A DNA stretch of 64,000 nt from NCBI RefSeq assembly GCF_036226925.1, contig NZ_CP109031.1, positions 5,332,001 to 5,396,000 of the forward strand. The letters run 5' to 3'. A program made the translations under genes and the position numbers. The DNA is from Streptomyces sp. NBC_00659 (GTDB lineage Bacteria; Actinomycetota; Actinomycetes; Streptomycetales; Streptomycetaceae). Positions 1 to 8,197 of this stretch are shown in pieces. How positions within the stretch are numbered: the stretch's first letter is position 1; each line of letters opens with the position of its first letter. The notes below the pieces were generated by a model. It saw only the letters and a list, made by a program, of their open reading frames with translations, was not told the DNA's origin and ran no database searches.

Positions 1-173
1 CCGAGTCCGATCTGTCGGACGTCGTCTATCTGGAGCAGCTCACCAGCGCGCTCTACCTGGACAAACGCGAGGACGTCAACCAGTACGAGGGCGCGCTCAA
101 GCAGCTCCAGCAGGACAGCCCCGGACCGGACGAGAGCCGCGATCTGCTGCGAGGACTGCTCCAGCTCTCCTGA
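1..173 (+). CDS. C-terminal end of an XRE/HTH regulator (DUF5753-type), partial
   Basis: The window opens inside a gene whose last 56 codons are readable in frame from base 3 and end at a TGA at 171-173. The visible peptide contains DVVYLEQLTSALYLDKREDV followed by a short acidic tail ending in LLQLS. This pattern (VVYLE, then ALYLDK, then an E-D-V turn) is characteristic of the C-terminal DUF5753 domain that follows an N-terminal helix-turn-helix in a very large family of Streptomyces regulators. Many members pair with a small downstream DUF397 protein, but none follows here. The DNA-binding half lies outside the window, so the target is unknown. The family call rests on the tail alone. Confidence 0.7.
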   Translation, partial: ESDLSDVVYLEQLTSALYLDKREDVNQYEGALKQLQQDSPGPDESRDLLRGLLQLS

Positions 174-308
174 GAGCGGCCCCGGACTTCCCTGGTATCC
201 CTCAACTCCCTTGAAACACAAGTACGATGACATGTGATCAGACCGTGATCGGATGTCTGCTGACCCGGGCCAAGGACTGCCTCGGCAGCACAGGGATTGA
301 GGGAGCAC

Positions 309-1769
309 ATGTCGTCCTACTTCACCGACCTGGCCCAGCAGTACATCGACGGCGAGTGGCGCCCGGGAACGGGCTCCTGGGACATCATCGATTTCAACCC
401 GTACGACGGCGAGAAGCTGGCGTCGATCACGATAGCCACGGTCGACGAGGTCGATGACGCCTACCGCGCCGCCGAGCGCGCCCAGAAGAAGTGGGGCGCG
501 ACGAACGCGTACGCGCGCCGCGCGGTCTTCGAGAAGGCGCTCGCCGTCATCGACGAGCGCGAGGAAGAGATCACCGAGGTGATCATCGCCGAGCTCGGCG
601 GCACCCGCCTCAAGGCGGCCTTCGAGCTGCACCTCGTCCGGGAGTTCCTGCGCGAGTCGGTCCAGCTCGCGCTGCGCCCCGAGGGGAAGATCATCCCCTC
701 GCCGGTCGACGGCAAGGAGAACCGCCTCTATCGCGTGCCGGTCGGTGTCGTCGGCGTCATCAGCCCCTTCAACTTCCCCTTCCTGCTGTCGGTCAAGTCC
801 GTCGCCCCCGCCCTCGCGCTCGGCAACGGCGTGGTCCTGAAGCCGCACCAGAACACCCCGATCGCCGGCGGTTCCCTGGTCGCGAAGATCTTCGAGGAGG
901 CGGGCCTGCCCGGCGGTCTCCTCAACGTCGTCATCACCGACATCGCCGAGATCGGCGACGCCTTCATCGAGCACCCGGTGCCGAAGGTCATCTCCTTCAC
1001 CGGCTCCGACAAGGTCGGCCGGCACGTCGCCACGGTCTGCGCCGCGAACTTCAAGCGCTCGGTGCTCGAACTGGGCGGCAACAGCGCCCTGGTGGTCCTG
1101 GAGGACGCGGACATCGACTACGCGGTCGACGCGGCGGTCTTCAGCCGTTTCGTCCACCAGGGGCAGGTCTGCATGGCCGCCAACCGCGTCCTCGTGGACC
1201 GGTCGATCGAGGCCGAGTTCACCGAGAAGTTCGTCGCCAAGGTCAAGACGCTGAAGACCGGCGACCCCAGGGACCCGCAGACTGTCATCGGCCCGGTCAT
1301 CAACTCCTCCCAGGCGGACGCGCTGTCGGGCGTCGTCGAGCAGGCGATCACCGAGGGCGCCACCGCCCTGCTGCACGGCAGCACCACGGACAACATGGTC
1401 GAGCCCTCCGTCCTGACCGGCGTCCCCGCCGACTCGGACCTGCTCCGCCAGGAGGTCTTCGGCCCGGTCGTCTTCCTCGTCCCGTTCGACGGGGAGGAGG
1501 AGGCGGTCCGGATCGTCAACGACACCCCGTACGGGCTCTCGGGCGCCGTCCATACGGCCGACATCGAGCGCGGCGTGAACTTCGCCAAGCAGATCGACAC
1601 CGGCATGTTCCACGTCAACGACGGCACCGTCCACGACGAGCCCCTCGTCCCCTTCGGCGGTGAGAAGCAGTCCGGCATCGGCCGTCTGAACGGCGAGACG
1701 ACGGTCGACTCCTTCACCACGACGAAGTGGATCTCGGTGCAGCACGGGCGGAGCCGCTTCCCCTTCTGA
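309..1769 (+). CDS. NAD(P)-dependent aldehyde dehydrogenase (benzaldehyde/vanillin dehydrogenase-like)
   Basis: A 486-aa protein of normal length for the aldehyde dehydrogenase superfamily, which oxidises aldehydes to carboxylates in the cytoplasm. The catalytic cysteine is C288 in HQGQVCMAANR and the general-base glutamate is E254 in LELGGN. The cofactor loop FTGSDKVGR precedes it, and the N-terminal ISPFNFP motif is present. The ATG at 309 is preferred over an in-frame TTG at 297 because a GAGGGAG ribosome site lies just before it. Close wording to bacterial benzaldehyde and vanillin dehydrogenases suggests an aromatic aldehyde substrate, but no catabolic genes adjoin it, so the substrate is inferred only weakly. 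It appears monocistronic, with a hairpin after the stop. Confidence 0.93.
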   Translation: MSSYFTDLAQQYIDGEWRPGTGSWDIIDFNPYDGEKLASITIATVDEVDDAYRAAERAQKKWGATNAYARRAVFEKALAVIDEREEEITEVIIAELGGTRLKAAFELHLVREFLRESVQLALRPEGKIIPSPVDGKENRLYRVPVGVVGVISPFNFPFLLSVKSVAPALALGNGVVLKPHQNTPIAGGSLVAKIFEEAGLPGGLLNVVITDIAEIGDAFIEHPVPKVISFTGSDKVGRHVATVCAANFKRSVLELGGNSALVVLEDADIDYAVDAAVFSRFVHQGQVCMAANRVLVDRSIEAEFTEKFVAKVKTLKTGDPRDPQTVIGPVINSSQADALSGVVEQAITEGATALLHGSTTDNMVEPSVLTGVPADSDLLRQEVFGPVVFLVPFDGEEEAVRIVNDTPYGLSGAVHTADIERGVNFAKQIDTGMFHVNDGTVHDEPLVPFGGEKQSGIGRLNGETTVDSFTTTKWISVQHGRSRFPF

Positions 1770-1798
1770 GACGCCTTCGCGTGATCGTTCAGCGCGCC

Positions 1799-1835
1799 CG
1801 GACCCTTGCGGACAGAAACTGACCGCAAGGGTCCG
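1799..1835 (+). terminator. 13-bp inverted repeat after the aldehyde dehydrogenase
   Basis: Perfect arms 1799-1811 and 1823-1835 (core GGACCCTTGCGG) flank an 11-nt loop, 30 nt after the ALDH stop. There is no T tract, which is usual for Streptomyces terminators. It could also serve as an operator for the following gene. Confidence 0.6.
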
Positions 1836-1883
1836 TAGCGTCATCGGTGTCATCCGGAAGGACCCGATGAAAGGCGGCCGGTC

Positions 1884-2432
1884 ATGGTCACGCATGTGCG
1901 AGCGGAAGAACGGGGCGACGAGTGCGGGGCACTGCTCGCCTTCATCGAGGAGCAGCGCGGCGGTATCCGCCGGTCGCTGCTCGGGCTGACCGAGGAACAG
2001 GCGGCGAGCAGGCCGAGCGCGAGTGAACTCTCCCTCTCCGGGCTGCTCAAGCATGTCGCCGAGGTCGAGCAGGGCTGGATCGCGCGGGCCAAGGGCGAGC
2101 CGCCCGCCGTGCGGCGGGACGAGTCGAACTGGCACGAGTGCTTCGTCCTCACCGACGGCGAGACGGTCGCCTCGCAGCTCGCCCACTGGGAGAAGGTCGC
2201 CGCCGAGACGGAGGCCTTCCTGCGCTCGGTGCCGAGCCTCGACGACACCTTCGCGCTTCCGCCCGACCCCTGGTTCCCGCCGGAGGGCCGTGTCTCGATG
2301 CGCTGGGTGGCCCTCCACCTGATCCGCGAGACGGCCCGGCACGCCGGGCACGCCGACATCATCCGCGAGTCCCTGGACGGCAAGACGGCCTTCGAACTGG
2401 TGGCGATGGAACAGGGCTCCTCCGGGGGCTGA
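1884..2432 (+). CDS. DinB/DUF664-family four-helix protein
   Basis: A 182-aa soluble protein of the DinB superfamily (DUF664 branch), which in actinobacteria includes thiol-S-transferase-like and mycothiol-dependent enzymes. The metal-site histidines expected in this fold are visible as LLKHVAEVEQGW near residue 55 and HAGHADIIRE near residue 155; ARHAGHADIIRE is the usual third-helix signature. The middle of the protein is rich in Trp and Glu, as usual for the family. It starts at an ATG after AAAGGCGG and ends 25 nt before the PadR gene. Its substrate is unknown, and nothing nearby indicates a pathway. Confidence 0.8.
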   Translation: MVTHVRAEERGDECGALLAFIEEQRGGIRRSLLGLTEEQAASRPSASELSLSGLLKHVAEVEQGWIARAKGEPPAVRRDESNWHECFVLTDGETVASQLAHWEKVAAETEAFLRSVPSLDDTFALPPDPWFPPEGRVSMRWVALHLIRETARHAGHADIIRESLDGKTAFELVAMEQGSSGG

Positions 2433-2457
2433 CCGCGGCACCCCTAGGCTGGGCGCC

Positions 2458-3099
2458 ATGTCAGCTATCCGTCTCCTCGTGCTCGGCGCGGTCCGCCAGC
2501 ACGGGCGGGCCCACGGCTATCAGGTGCGCAACGACCTGGAGTACTGGGGCGCGCACGAGTGGTCCAACGCCAAGCCCGGCTCGATCTACCACGCGCTCAA
2601 GCAGATGGCCAAGCAGGGACTGCTGCGCGCCCACGAGATCGCGCCGTCCACGGTCGGCGGGCCGCCGCGCACCGAGTACGAGATCACGGCCGAGGGGACC
2701 GAGGAGTTCCTGGCGCTGCTGCGCGAGTCCCTGACGTCGTACGACCAGAAGATGGACGTCCGCTCGGCGGGCATCGGCTTCATCGTCGACCTGCCGAGGG
2801 ACGAGGCGGTGGCCCTCCTGAAGGAGCGGATCCGCGGGATCGAGCAGTGGCGGTCGGCTGTCACCGAGCACTACGTGCCCGAGGACGGCCCCGCCCAGCT
2901 CGGGCACATCGGCGAGATCATGGACCTCTGGGTCCACTCGGCCGACGCCGACGCCGCGTGGACCCGCGGCCTGATCGCCCGCGTCGAGGGTGGTGCCTAC
3001 ACCTTCGCCGGGGAGGGCGAGCCGTCTGTCGGGGTCCTCCGGGACGACCAGGAGAACCCCTACGCCACGGGGGAGCGGCACCCGGAGGACGCCCGCTGA
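2458..3099 (+). CDS. PadR-family transcriptional regulator
   Basis: A 213-aa PadR-type repressor with an N-terminal winged helix (about residues 3-80) containing LLVLGAVRQHGRAHGYQVR and PGSIYHALKQMAKQGLL, the family's recognition-helix region. A helical C-terminal dimerisation/effector domain follows (Vir_act_alpha_C type), ending in a disordered acidic tail. PadR proteins commonly repress an adjacent exporter and release DNA on binding a toxic ligand. Here an ABC-2 type drug exporter begins 145 nt downstream, with two palindromic TCAA-GT-TTGA elements in the gap. Control of that exporter is therefore a reasonable inference from context. The ligand is unknown. Confidence 0.92.
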   Translation: MSAIRLLVLGAVRQHGRAHGYQVRNDLEYWGAHEWSNAKPGSIYHALKQMAKQGLLRAHEIAPSTVGGPPRTEYEITAEGTEEFLALLRESLTSYDQKMDVRSAGIGFIVDLPRDEAVALLKERIRGIEQWRSAVTEHYVPEDGPAQLGHIGEIMDLWVHSADADAAWTRGLIARVEGGAYTFAGEGEPSVGVLRDDQENPYATGERHPEDAR

Positions 3100-3130
3100 C
3101 CGCGCTGACCCGTGCCGGTCCCCTCGCTCA

Positions 3131-3193
3131 TCAAGTTTGACTAATGCCGTGACCCGGCCTACCCTCCGTTGGTACGCCAGTAGTCAAGTTTGA
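3131..3193. promoter_or_regulatory. Two identical palindromes (TCAAGTTTGA), probable PadR operators
   Basis: The 10-mer TCAAGTTTGA, an inverted repeat of TCAA around a GT centre, occurs at 3131-3140 and again at 3184-3193, 53 bp apart. Both lie between the PadR stop and the exporter start at 3245. Two exact copies of an AT-containing palindrome in very GC-rich DNA are unlikely to be chance. Their position suits repression of the exporter promoter by PadR; binding itself is inferred. Confidence 0.55.
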
Positions 3194-3244
3194 ATACTGG
3201 CTCTGAGGGCCGGCTCGGAAACGGGCCGGAACGGAGGGAGCGGG

Positions 3245-4198
3245 ATGACCGGAGCGATCGTCGTCGAAGGCCTACGCAAGCGGTACGGGGACCAACACGC
3301 GCTGGACGGACTGGACCTGCTGGCCGGGCGCGGCACGGTGCACGCGGTGCTCGGCCCCAATGGCGCGGGCAAGACCACCCTGGTCCGGATCCTGTCGACG
3401 CTGCTGCGGCCGGACGGCGGCCGGGTGGAGGTCGCCGGGCACGACGTGGTGCGCGAGGCCCGCCGGGTGCGGTCGCGCATCGGCCTGCTCGGCCAGAACG
3501 CGGCGCTCGACGAGGAGCTCGGCGGCCGGCAGAACCTGGAGATGTTCGGGCGCCTCCACCACCTGGGCTCCCGCGCCGCCCGGGCGCGGGCCGACGAACT
3601 CCTGGAGCGCTTCGGTCTCGCCGGAACCGGCCGCAAGGCGGTCCGCGCCTACAGCGGCGGTATGCGCCGCCGCCTGGACCTGGCCGCGTCGCTCATCACG
3701 GACCCCGAGGTCCTGTTCCTGGACGAGCCGACGACCGGGCTCGACCCGCGAGGCCGGGCCGAGGTGTGGGCAGCGGTGCGCTCCCTGGTCGGCGGTGGCA
3801 CGACGGTGCTGCTCACCACCCAGTACCTGGAGGAGGCGGACCAGCTCGCCGACCGCATCTCGGTCGTCGACCGCGGCCGGGTCATCGCGGACGGCACGGC
3901 CGACGAACTGAAGTCCCGGACGGGCGGCGACCGCATCGACGTGGTGCTGCGTGACGCGGGCCTGCTGGGCGCCGCCGCGGCCCTGTTGCCGTTCGCGGGG
4001 GAGGGGGTCTCGGTCGACGCGGACCGCCGTCTGCTCAGCGTTCCGGTCACGGACCGCATGGCCGCCCTCGCCGCGGCCGTGCGCGCTCTGGAGGAGGCCG
4101 GGATCGAGGCGGAGGACATCGCGCTGCGGCGCCCGACGCTGGACGAGGTGTTCCTGCACCTCACCGGGGACGCGTCGCGAGCCAAGGAGGCCGTGTGA
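3245..4198 (+). CDS. ABC exporter ATP-binding protein (DrrA-like)
   Basis: A 317-aa ABC ATPase of the daunorubicin-resistance (DrrA) class. Walker A is GPNGAGKTT near residue 38, the signature is [15 protein letters not shown], and Walker B is [12 protein letters not shown] with the following H-loop region replaced by [11 protein letters not shown] as in DrrA proteins. The C-terminal ~90 residues match the DrrA-specific extension (DEVFLHLTG near the end). It powers export by the permease encoded immediately downstream; the two genes overlap by 4 nt, so translation is probably coupled. The likely cargo is a hydrophobic drug or lipid, but no biosynthetic cluster is nearby. The PadR regulator upstream probably controls expression. 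Confidence 0.95.
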   Translation: MTGAIVVEGLRKRYGDQHALDGLDLLAGRGTVHAVLGPNGAGKTTLVRILSTLLRPDGGRVEVAGHDVVREARRVRSRIGLLGQNAALDEELGGRQNLEMFGRLHHLGSRAARARADELLERFGLAGTGRKAVRAYSGGMRRRLDLAASLITDPEVLFLDEPTTGLDPRGRAEVWAAVRSLVGGGTTVLLTTQYLEEADQLADRISVVDRGRVIADGTADELKSRTGGDRIDVVLRDAGLLGAAAALLPFAGEGVSVDADRRLLSVPVTDRMAALAAAVRALEEAGIEAEDIALRRPTLDEVFLHLTGDASRAKEAV

Positions 4199-5040
4199 GC
4201 ACGACGTACGACACCGTCCGCGAAGGGAACCGGGGACCTGGGCGGCCGGGAGAGCCCGGTGGGCCGCGCGAACCCCGCGCGGGAGTCCGTTTGCTCTCCG
4301 ACTGCTGGACCATGACGCGCCGCGAGTTGACCCGCTGGGCACGGCAGCCCGTCCAGGCGGCGGTGGGTCTCGTCTTCCCGGTGATGCTGCTCCTGATGTT
4401 CGGCTATCTGGTCGGCGGGGGCCGGGGCGTCGAGGGCGACTACGTCGACTACCTGGTGCCGGGCATGCTCGCCCTGACCATGGCGTTCGGCCTGGAAGGC
4501 ACGATGCTGGCCGTCACCCAGGACCTCGGCAAGGGCGTCATCGACCGCTTCCGCTCCCTGCCGATGGCCGACGGAGCCGTCCTGGTGGGCCGTTCGGCCG
4601 CCGACATGCTCCACTCGGCAGTGAGCCTGGCCGTGCTGGCCGGGGTCGGGTACGCGATCGGCTGGCGCCCCGACAGCACCCCGGGCGCGTTCCTCGGGGC
4701 GATGGGACTGCTCCTGCTCTTCCGCTTCGCCATGCTGTGGATCGGCATCCACCTGGCGATGGTGGCAGGGAAGCCGGAGCTGGTGCAGGCCGTGCAGATC
4801 CTGGTCTGGCCCGTCGGCTTCCTGTCCAACGTCTTCGCCTCTCCCGACTCCATGCCCGGCTGGCTGGGCACGGTGGTCGGCTGGAACCCCATGTCCCAGA
4901 CGGCGACGGCCGTCCGTGAGCTGTTCGGCGGACCGGGCGGGGAGCAGGGACACATCGGCCCGGCGGTCCTGTGGCCGCTGGTCCTGCTCGCGGTCTTCTT
5001 CCCGCTGGCGGTCCGGCGGTTCGCCCGTCTGAGCCGCTGA
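4195..5040 (+). CDS. ABC-2 type exporter permease (DrrB-like)
   Basis: A 281-aa integral membrane protein with about six hydrophobic segments beginning near residue 55 and a Pro/Gly/Arg-rich cytoplasmic N-terminus of about 40 residues. [26 protein letters not shown] near the C-terminus is the conserved DrrB/ABC2_membrane ending. The GTG start at 4195 overlaps the ATPase stop (GTGA). With the ATPase it should form a dimeric two-component exporter. It is the last gene of the pair; repeats without a clear terminator follow. Confidence 0.93.
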   Translation: MSTTYDTVREGNRGPGRPGEPGGPREPRAGVRLLSDCWTMTRRELTRWARQPVQAAVGLVFPVMLLLMFGYLVGGGRGVEGDYVDYLVPGMLALTMAFGLEGTMLAVTQDLGKGVIDRFRSLPMADGAVLVGRSAADMLHSAVSLAVLAGVGYAIGWRPDSTPGAFLGAMGLLLLFRFAMLWIGIHLAMVAGKPELVQAVQILVWPVGFLSNVFASPDSMPGWLGTVVGWNPMSQTATAVRELFGGPGGEQGHIGPAVLWPLVLLAVFFPLAVRRFARLSR

Positions 5041-5078
5041 CGAACCACCACAGGGGCGGGGCCGCCCAGGATGCCGGT

Positions 5079-5171
5079 GGGTGTGCTCCGGGTGTCTGGG
5101 GCTGCTCCGGGTGTCCGGGGCTGCTCCGGCTGTCCGGGGCTGCCTCGGATGTCCGGGGTCCGGGTGCTCCG
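5079..5171. repeat. 19-bp imperfect tandem repeat (about 4.8 copies)
   Basis: Units starting at 5079, 5098, 5117 and 5136 share the form GGGGCTGCTCCGGGTGTCC with a few substitutions; a decayed fifth follows to 5171. The array lies in the gap between the exporter permease and the convergent glutamate decarboxylase. No gene is visible in this 243-bp gap. Confidence 0.7.
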
Positions 5172-5283
5172 GCCCGGACCGAGGCTCCGTCCCCGGGGCG
5201 GCCCGGCCCGGGGAAGCCCAGGCGTCGAGGCGGCCCGGCCCCTCGTCGGGGCCGGCTGCCCGGAGGGGGAGCCGGGCGGGCCT

Positions 5284-6690
5284 TCAGTGGTGGAAACTCG
5301 TCTCCGCCCCCTTGTCCTGGGTCAGCGGATGGGGCTGCCGGCGCAGTTCGGGCAGCAGCCGCGTCAGGTCCTCGATGAAGAGGTCGGCGAGGTCGGAGGT
5401 GAATCCGTTGCGGCACACCACGCGCAGTACGGACAGGTCCTCGCGGTTCTCGGGGAAGGTGTACGCGGGCAGCAGCCAGCCGCTCTCGCGCATTCTCCGG
5501 GACACGTCGAACACGTCGTACGCGGTCACCTCGGGCGTCGTCGTGAAGGCGAACACCGGCAGTTCGTCCCCGCGGGTGATGAGCCGGAAGTCGCCCAGGC
5601 AGTCCACGCGTTCGGCGAGGGCGCGGGCCACGTCCCTGGTCGTCTGCTGCACGGCCCGGTAGCCGGCCCGGCCCAGCCGCAGGAACGTGTAGTACTGCGC
5701 GACGACCTGCGCTCCGGGGCGGGAGAAGTTGAGCGCGAAGGTCGGCATGTCGCCGCCCAGGTAGTTCACCCGGAAGACCAGTTCCTCCGGCAGCTCGGCC
5801 GCCGTCCGCCACAGCGCCCAGCCGACACCCGGGTAGACCAGACCGTACTTGTGCCCCGAGGTGTTGATCGACGACACCCTGGGCAGCCGGAAGTCCCAGA
5901 TCAGGTCCTCGTCGATGAACGGCGCGACCATCGCCCCGGACGCGCCGTCGACGTGGACCGGGATGTCGAGGCCCGTGCGCTCCTGGAGCCGGTCCAGCGC
6001 CGCGCACAGCTCCTCGATCGGTTCGTACGACCCGTCGAAGGTGGAGCCCAGGATGCCGACGACCCCGATCGTGTTCTCGTCGCACAGCTCCGCCGCCGCC
6101 TCGGGGTCGAGATGGAACCGGTCGCCCTCCATGGGGATCTGACGGGCCTCGACCTCCCAGAAGTTGCAGAACTTCTCCCAGCACACCTGGACGTTCACGC
6201 CCATCACGAGGTTGGGCCGCGCGCCCGGGTAGCGGTCCGCGTTGCGCTGCGCCCAGCGCCGCTTCAGCGCCATGCCGGCGAGCATGCACGCCTCGCTCGA
6301 CCCGGTCGTGGAACAGCCCACCGCGGCCGACGGATCCGGCGCGTTCCACAGGTCGGCGAGCATCGCCACGCAGCGCCGTTCCAGTTCGGCCGTACGGGGG
6401 TACTCGTCCTTGTCGATCATGTTCTTGTCCCGGCACTCCGCCATCAGGACCCCGGCCTGCGGTTCCATCCAGGTGGTGACGAAGGTGGCCAGGTTCAGCC
6501 GGGAGTTCCCGTCCAGCATGAGCTCGTCGTGGACGAGCTGGAGCGCGGTCGTGGGCGGCAGCGGGCCGTCCGGGAGGCGGTGCTTCGGCGGTGCCTCGGT
6601 CATGCCGCTGACCGGATTGGCCTCTCCGTAGAACGGGTTGACGGAGGCGGGGCGTTCATCGGGCTTCTGGCGGCCCTGGTGGAGCGGCAT
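5284..6690 (-). CDS. gad: Glutamate decarboxylase
   Basis: A 468-aa PLP enzyme converting L-glutamate to GABA and CO2 with consumption of a proton. Length matches E. coli GadB (466 aa). K281 in NTSGHKYGLVYPGVGW is the predicted Schiff-base lysine; HVDGASGAMVAPF supplies the cofactor Asp; GCSTTGSSEACMLAGMALK is the family's active-site signature. The C-terminus ends in His-His, as in GadB proteins where the terminal His closes the active site at neutral pH. The ATG at 6690 follows GGAGAAG. The ClC-type channel gene lies 68 nt upstream on the same strand, so the two are probably co-transcribed. In enteric bacteria, decarboxylases and ClC proteins cooperate in acid survival. Confidence 0.95.
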   Translation of the reverse strand: MPLHQGRQKPDERPASVNPFYGEANPVSGMTEAPPKHRLPDGPLPPTTALQLVHDELMLDGNSRLNLATFVTTWMEPQAGVLMAECRDKNMIDKDEYPRTAELERRCVAMLADLWNAPDPSAAVGCSTTGSSEACMLAGMALKRRWAQRNADRYPGARPNLVMGVNVQVCWEKFCNFWEVEARQIPMEGDRFHLDPEAAAELCDENTIGVVGILGSTFDGSYEPIEELCAALDRLQERTGLDIPVHVDGASGAMVAPFIDEDLIWDFRLPRVSSINTSGHKYGLVYPGVGWALWRTAAELPEELVFRVNYLGGDMPTFALNFSRPGAQVVAQYYTFLRLGRAGYRAVQQTTRDVARALAERVDCLGDFRLITRGDELPVFAFTTTPEVTAYDVFDVSRRMRESGWLLPAYTFPENREDLSVLRVVCRNGFTSDLADLFIEDLTRLLPELRRQPHPLTQDKGAETSFHH

Positions 6691-6758
6691 GGGCTTCTCC
6701 CAACGGTCGGCGGGATGGGGGTCCCATTCTGCTCATCGGATGAGGGCGTCCCGGCGGT

Positions 6759-8045
6759 TCACCGGACCGAACTTCCGTCGTCGCGCAGTTGCAGCTGTGG
6801 CCGTCCGGTCACCAGCAGCCAGGCCGGCAGCGAGGCGATGCAGAGCAGGGCGATGATCGTGGGCGAGGACACCAGGACGGCGGCCGTGAACAGGCTCACC
6901 CAGCCCTGCCGGGTGGTCGCGAGGAGCACACCCAGCACTCCGGCGGCCAGGCCCAGCGAGGCCGGGACCGAGGGCACGAGCGCGTGGGCGCACAGACCGA
7001 ACGAGGCACCGGCGAAGACGGCCGGGAAGATCCGGCCGCCCCGGAACCCGCAGGACGTCGCGACGACCAGCGCGGCCAGCTTCACCACGGCCATCAGCGC
7101 GTACCGACCCGCCGAGTAGTCGTCCGGGTGCCGGGCGATCTCGGCGACCTCGTCCAGGCCCTTGAACAGCGTGAGCGGCCCGCCCAGACAGCCCAGCAGG
7201 CCGAGGACGAGCCCGCCGACGGGCAGGGCGATCATGGGGTGGCGCAGGAGCGAGAACACCTTGTGGATGTAGGGGAACACGTAGACGGCGGCCATGCCGA
7301 GCACCGCCGCCGCGGAGGCGATCACGAGGGCGGACAGCACATCGGCCCAGCCGGGATCACCGAGCGGGGGCAGATCCAGGTCGAAGCTCGGATGGCCGAT
7401 CAGCGACGTGGTGATCGATCCCACCGCGGCCGCCGTCAGCGGCGCGAAGAGGTTGTCCCACAGCAGGCCCTTCATCTGCCGTCCGGCGAGCGCCTCGGAG
7501 ATGACCAGCGCCGCCGCGATCGGTGTACCGAACAGGGCGCCGATCGTCCCCGCCTCGGCCAGCATCACCCACAGCGCGCCGGGCGCCGCGGGCGCGAACC
7601 TGCGGCCCGCCCAGAACGCCAGCGCGACGTTGGTGGCGATGATCGGGTTCTCGGGACCGAGGCTCGGGCCGCCCGCCAGCATCAGCGCGGTCGCCACCAG
7701 CAGTCCGGGCAGGATGAAGAGGGCCATCGGCTCCCCCTGGATCCCCACGGTGGCCGGGTCAGGTCCCGCGTGCCCCGGCGCCTTCCACACCACCAGACCG
7801 ACCAGGATGCCGGTGCTGGTGAGCATGACGATCATCCAGAGCGAGGAGTACCCGCCGATGCCGAGCGCGTCCGGCAGGTCCGTCCAGAGCACGTCCTTGA
7901 GCTGGTCGGCGAGCTTGCTCACCCCCACGTAGAGAAGGCTTGAGACGGCGCCGATGGCCGCGGCGGGGAGGAACAGCGGCAGCAGAGTCCGCGCGGGCGT
8001 CGCCCGGGTCGAGGCCGGTCCCGGGGGAGCCGCTTCGTGGGTCAC
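6759..8045 (-). CDS. ClC-type ion channel/transporter protein, YfeO-like
   Basis: A 428-aa polytopic protein of the ClC superfamily, resembling E. coli YfeO in length and in several blocks: GHAGPDPA, GGPSLGPENPI, AGTIGALFGTP, LFKGLDE and FRGGRIFPAVF. The Glu of GPENP aligns with the external gating glutamate of ClC-ec1 (GREGP). The internal proton-path glutamate position aligns with Ala in VISEAL, so proton coupling may differ from classical exchangers. The start is GTG at 8045. It precedes the glutamate decarboxylase gene in an apparent operon and is divergent from the TipA-type regulator with a 152-bp shared promoter region. The transported ion is inferred, not proven. Confidence 0.88.
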   Translation of the reverse strand: MTHEAAPPGPASTRATPARTLLPLFLPAAAIGAVSSLLYVGVSKLADQLKDVLWTDLPDALGIGGYSSLWMIVMLTSTGILVGLVVWKAPGHAGPDPATVGIQGEPMALFILPGLLVATALMLAGGPSLGPENPIIATNVALAFWAGRRFAPAAPGALWVMLAEAGTIGALFGTPIAAALVISEALAGRQMKGLLWDNLFAPLTAAAVGSITTSLIGHPSFDLDLPPLGDPGWADVLSALVIASAAAVLGMAAVYVFPYIHKVFSLLRHPMIALPVGGLVLGLLGCLGGPLTLFKGLDEVAEIARHPDDYSAGRYALMAVVKLAALVVATSCGFRGGRIFPAVFAGASFGLCAHALVPSVPASLGLAAGVLGVLLATTRQGWVSLFTAAVLVSSPTIIALLCIASLPAWLLVTGRPQLQLRDDGSSVR

Positions 8046-8139
8046 GGGCTCACCCTAAGCGCGCGAATCGGACATAACATCCCGAGCGTCGCCGCCGGAC
8101 GCCGCCCGAGCCGCATCGCCGGGCCTCTGGACTCCGGGC

Positions 8140-8170
8140 TTGCACCTCACGTCACGTCAGGCCCCATCGT
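8140..8170 (+). promoter_or_regulatory. tipA-type autoregulated promoter with TipAL inverted repeat
   Basis: TTGCAC at 8140-8145 is a good -35 element and runs into the near-palindrome CCTCACGTCACGTCAGG at 8145-8161 (8-bp arms, one mismatch, one central base). As I recall it, the S. lividans tipA promoter has the same layout with perfect arms; there TipAL binds between -35 and -10 and activates its own gene when bound to thiopeptide. The -10 should lie near CATCGT at 8165-8170. Confidence 0.7.
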
Positions 8171-8197
8171 GAAGGGCGTACCGAGGAAGGAGCGGAA

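Noticed and set aside
3245..5040. Antibiotic biosynthetic cluster around the DrrAB-like exporter
   Set aside because: No polyketide, peptide or other biosynthetic gene lies nearby; the neighbours are a regulator and housekeeping enzymes.
5071..7119. Long open frame on the plus strand opposite glutamate decarboxylase and the ClC gene
   Set aside because: It is antisense to two well-supported genes and has no recognisable family; such frames are common in high-GC DNA.
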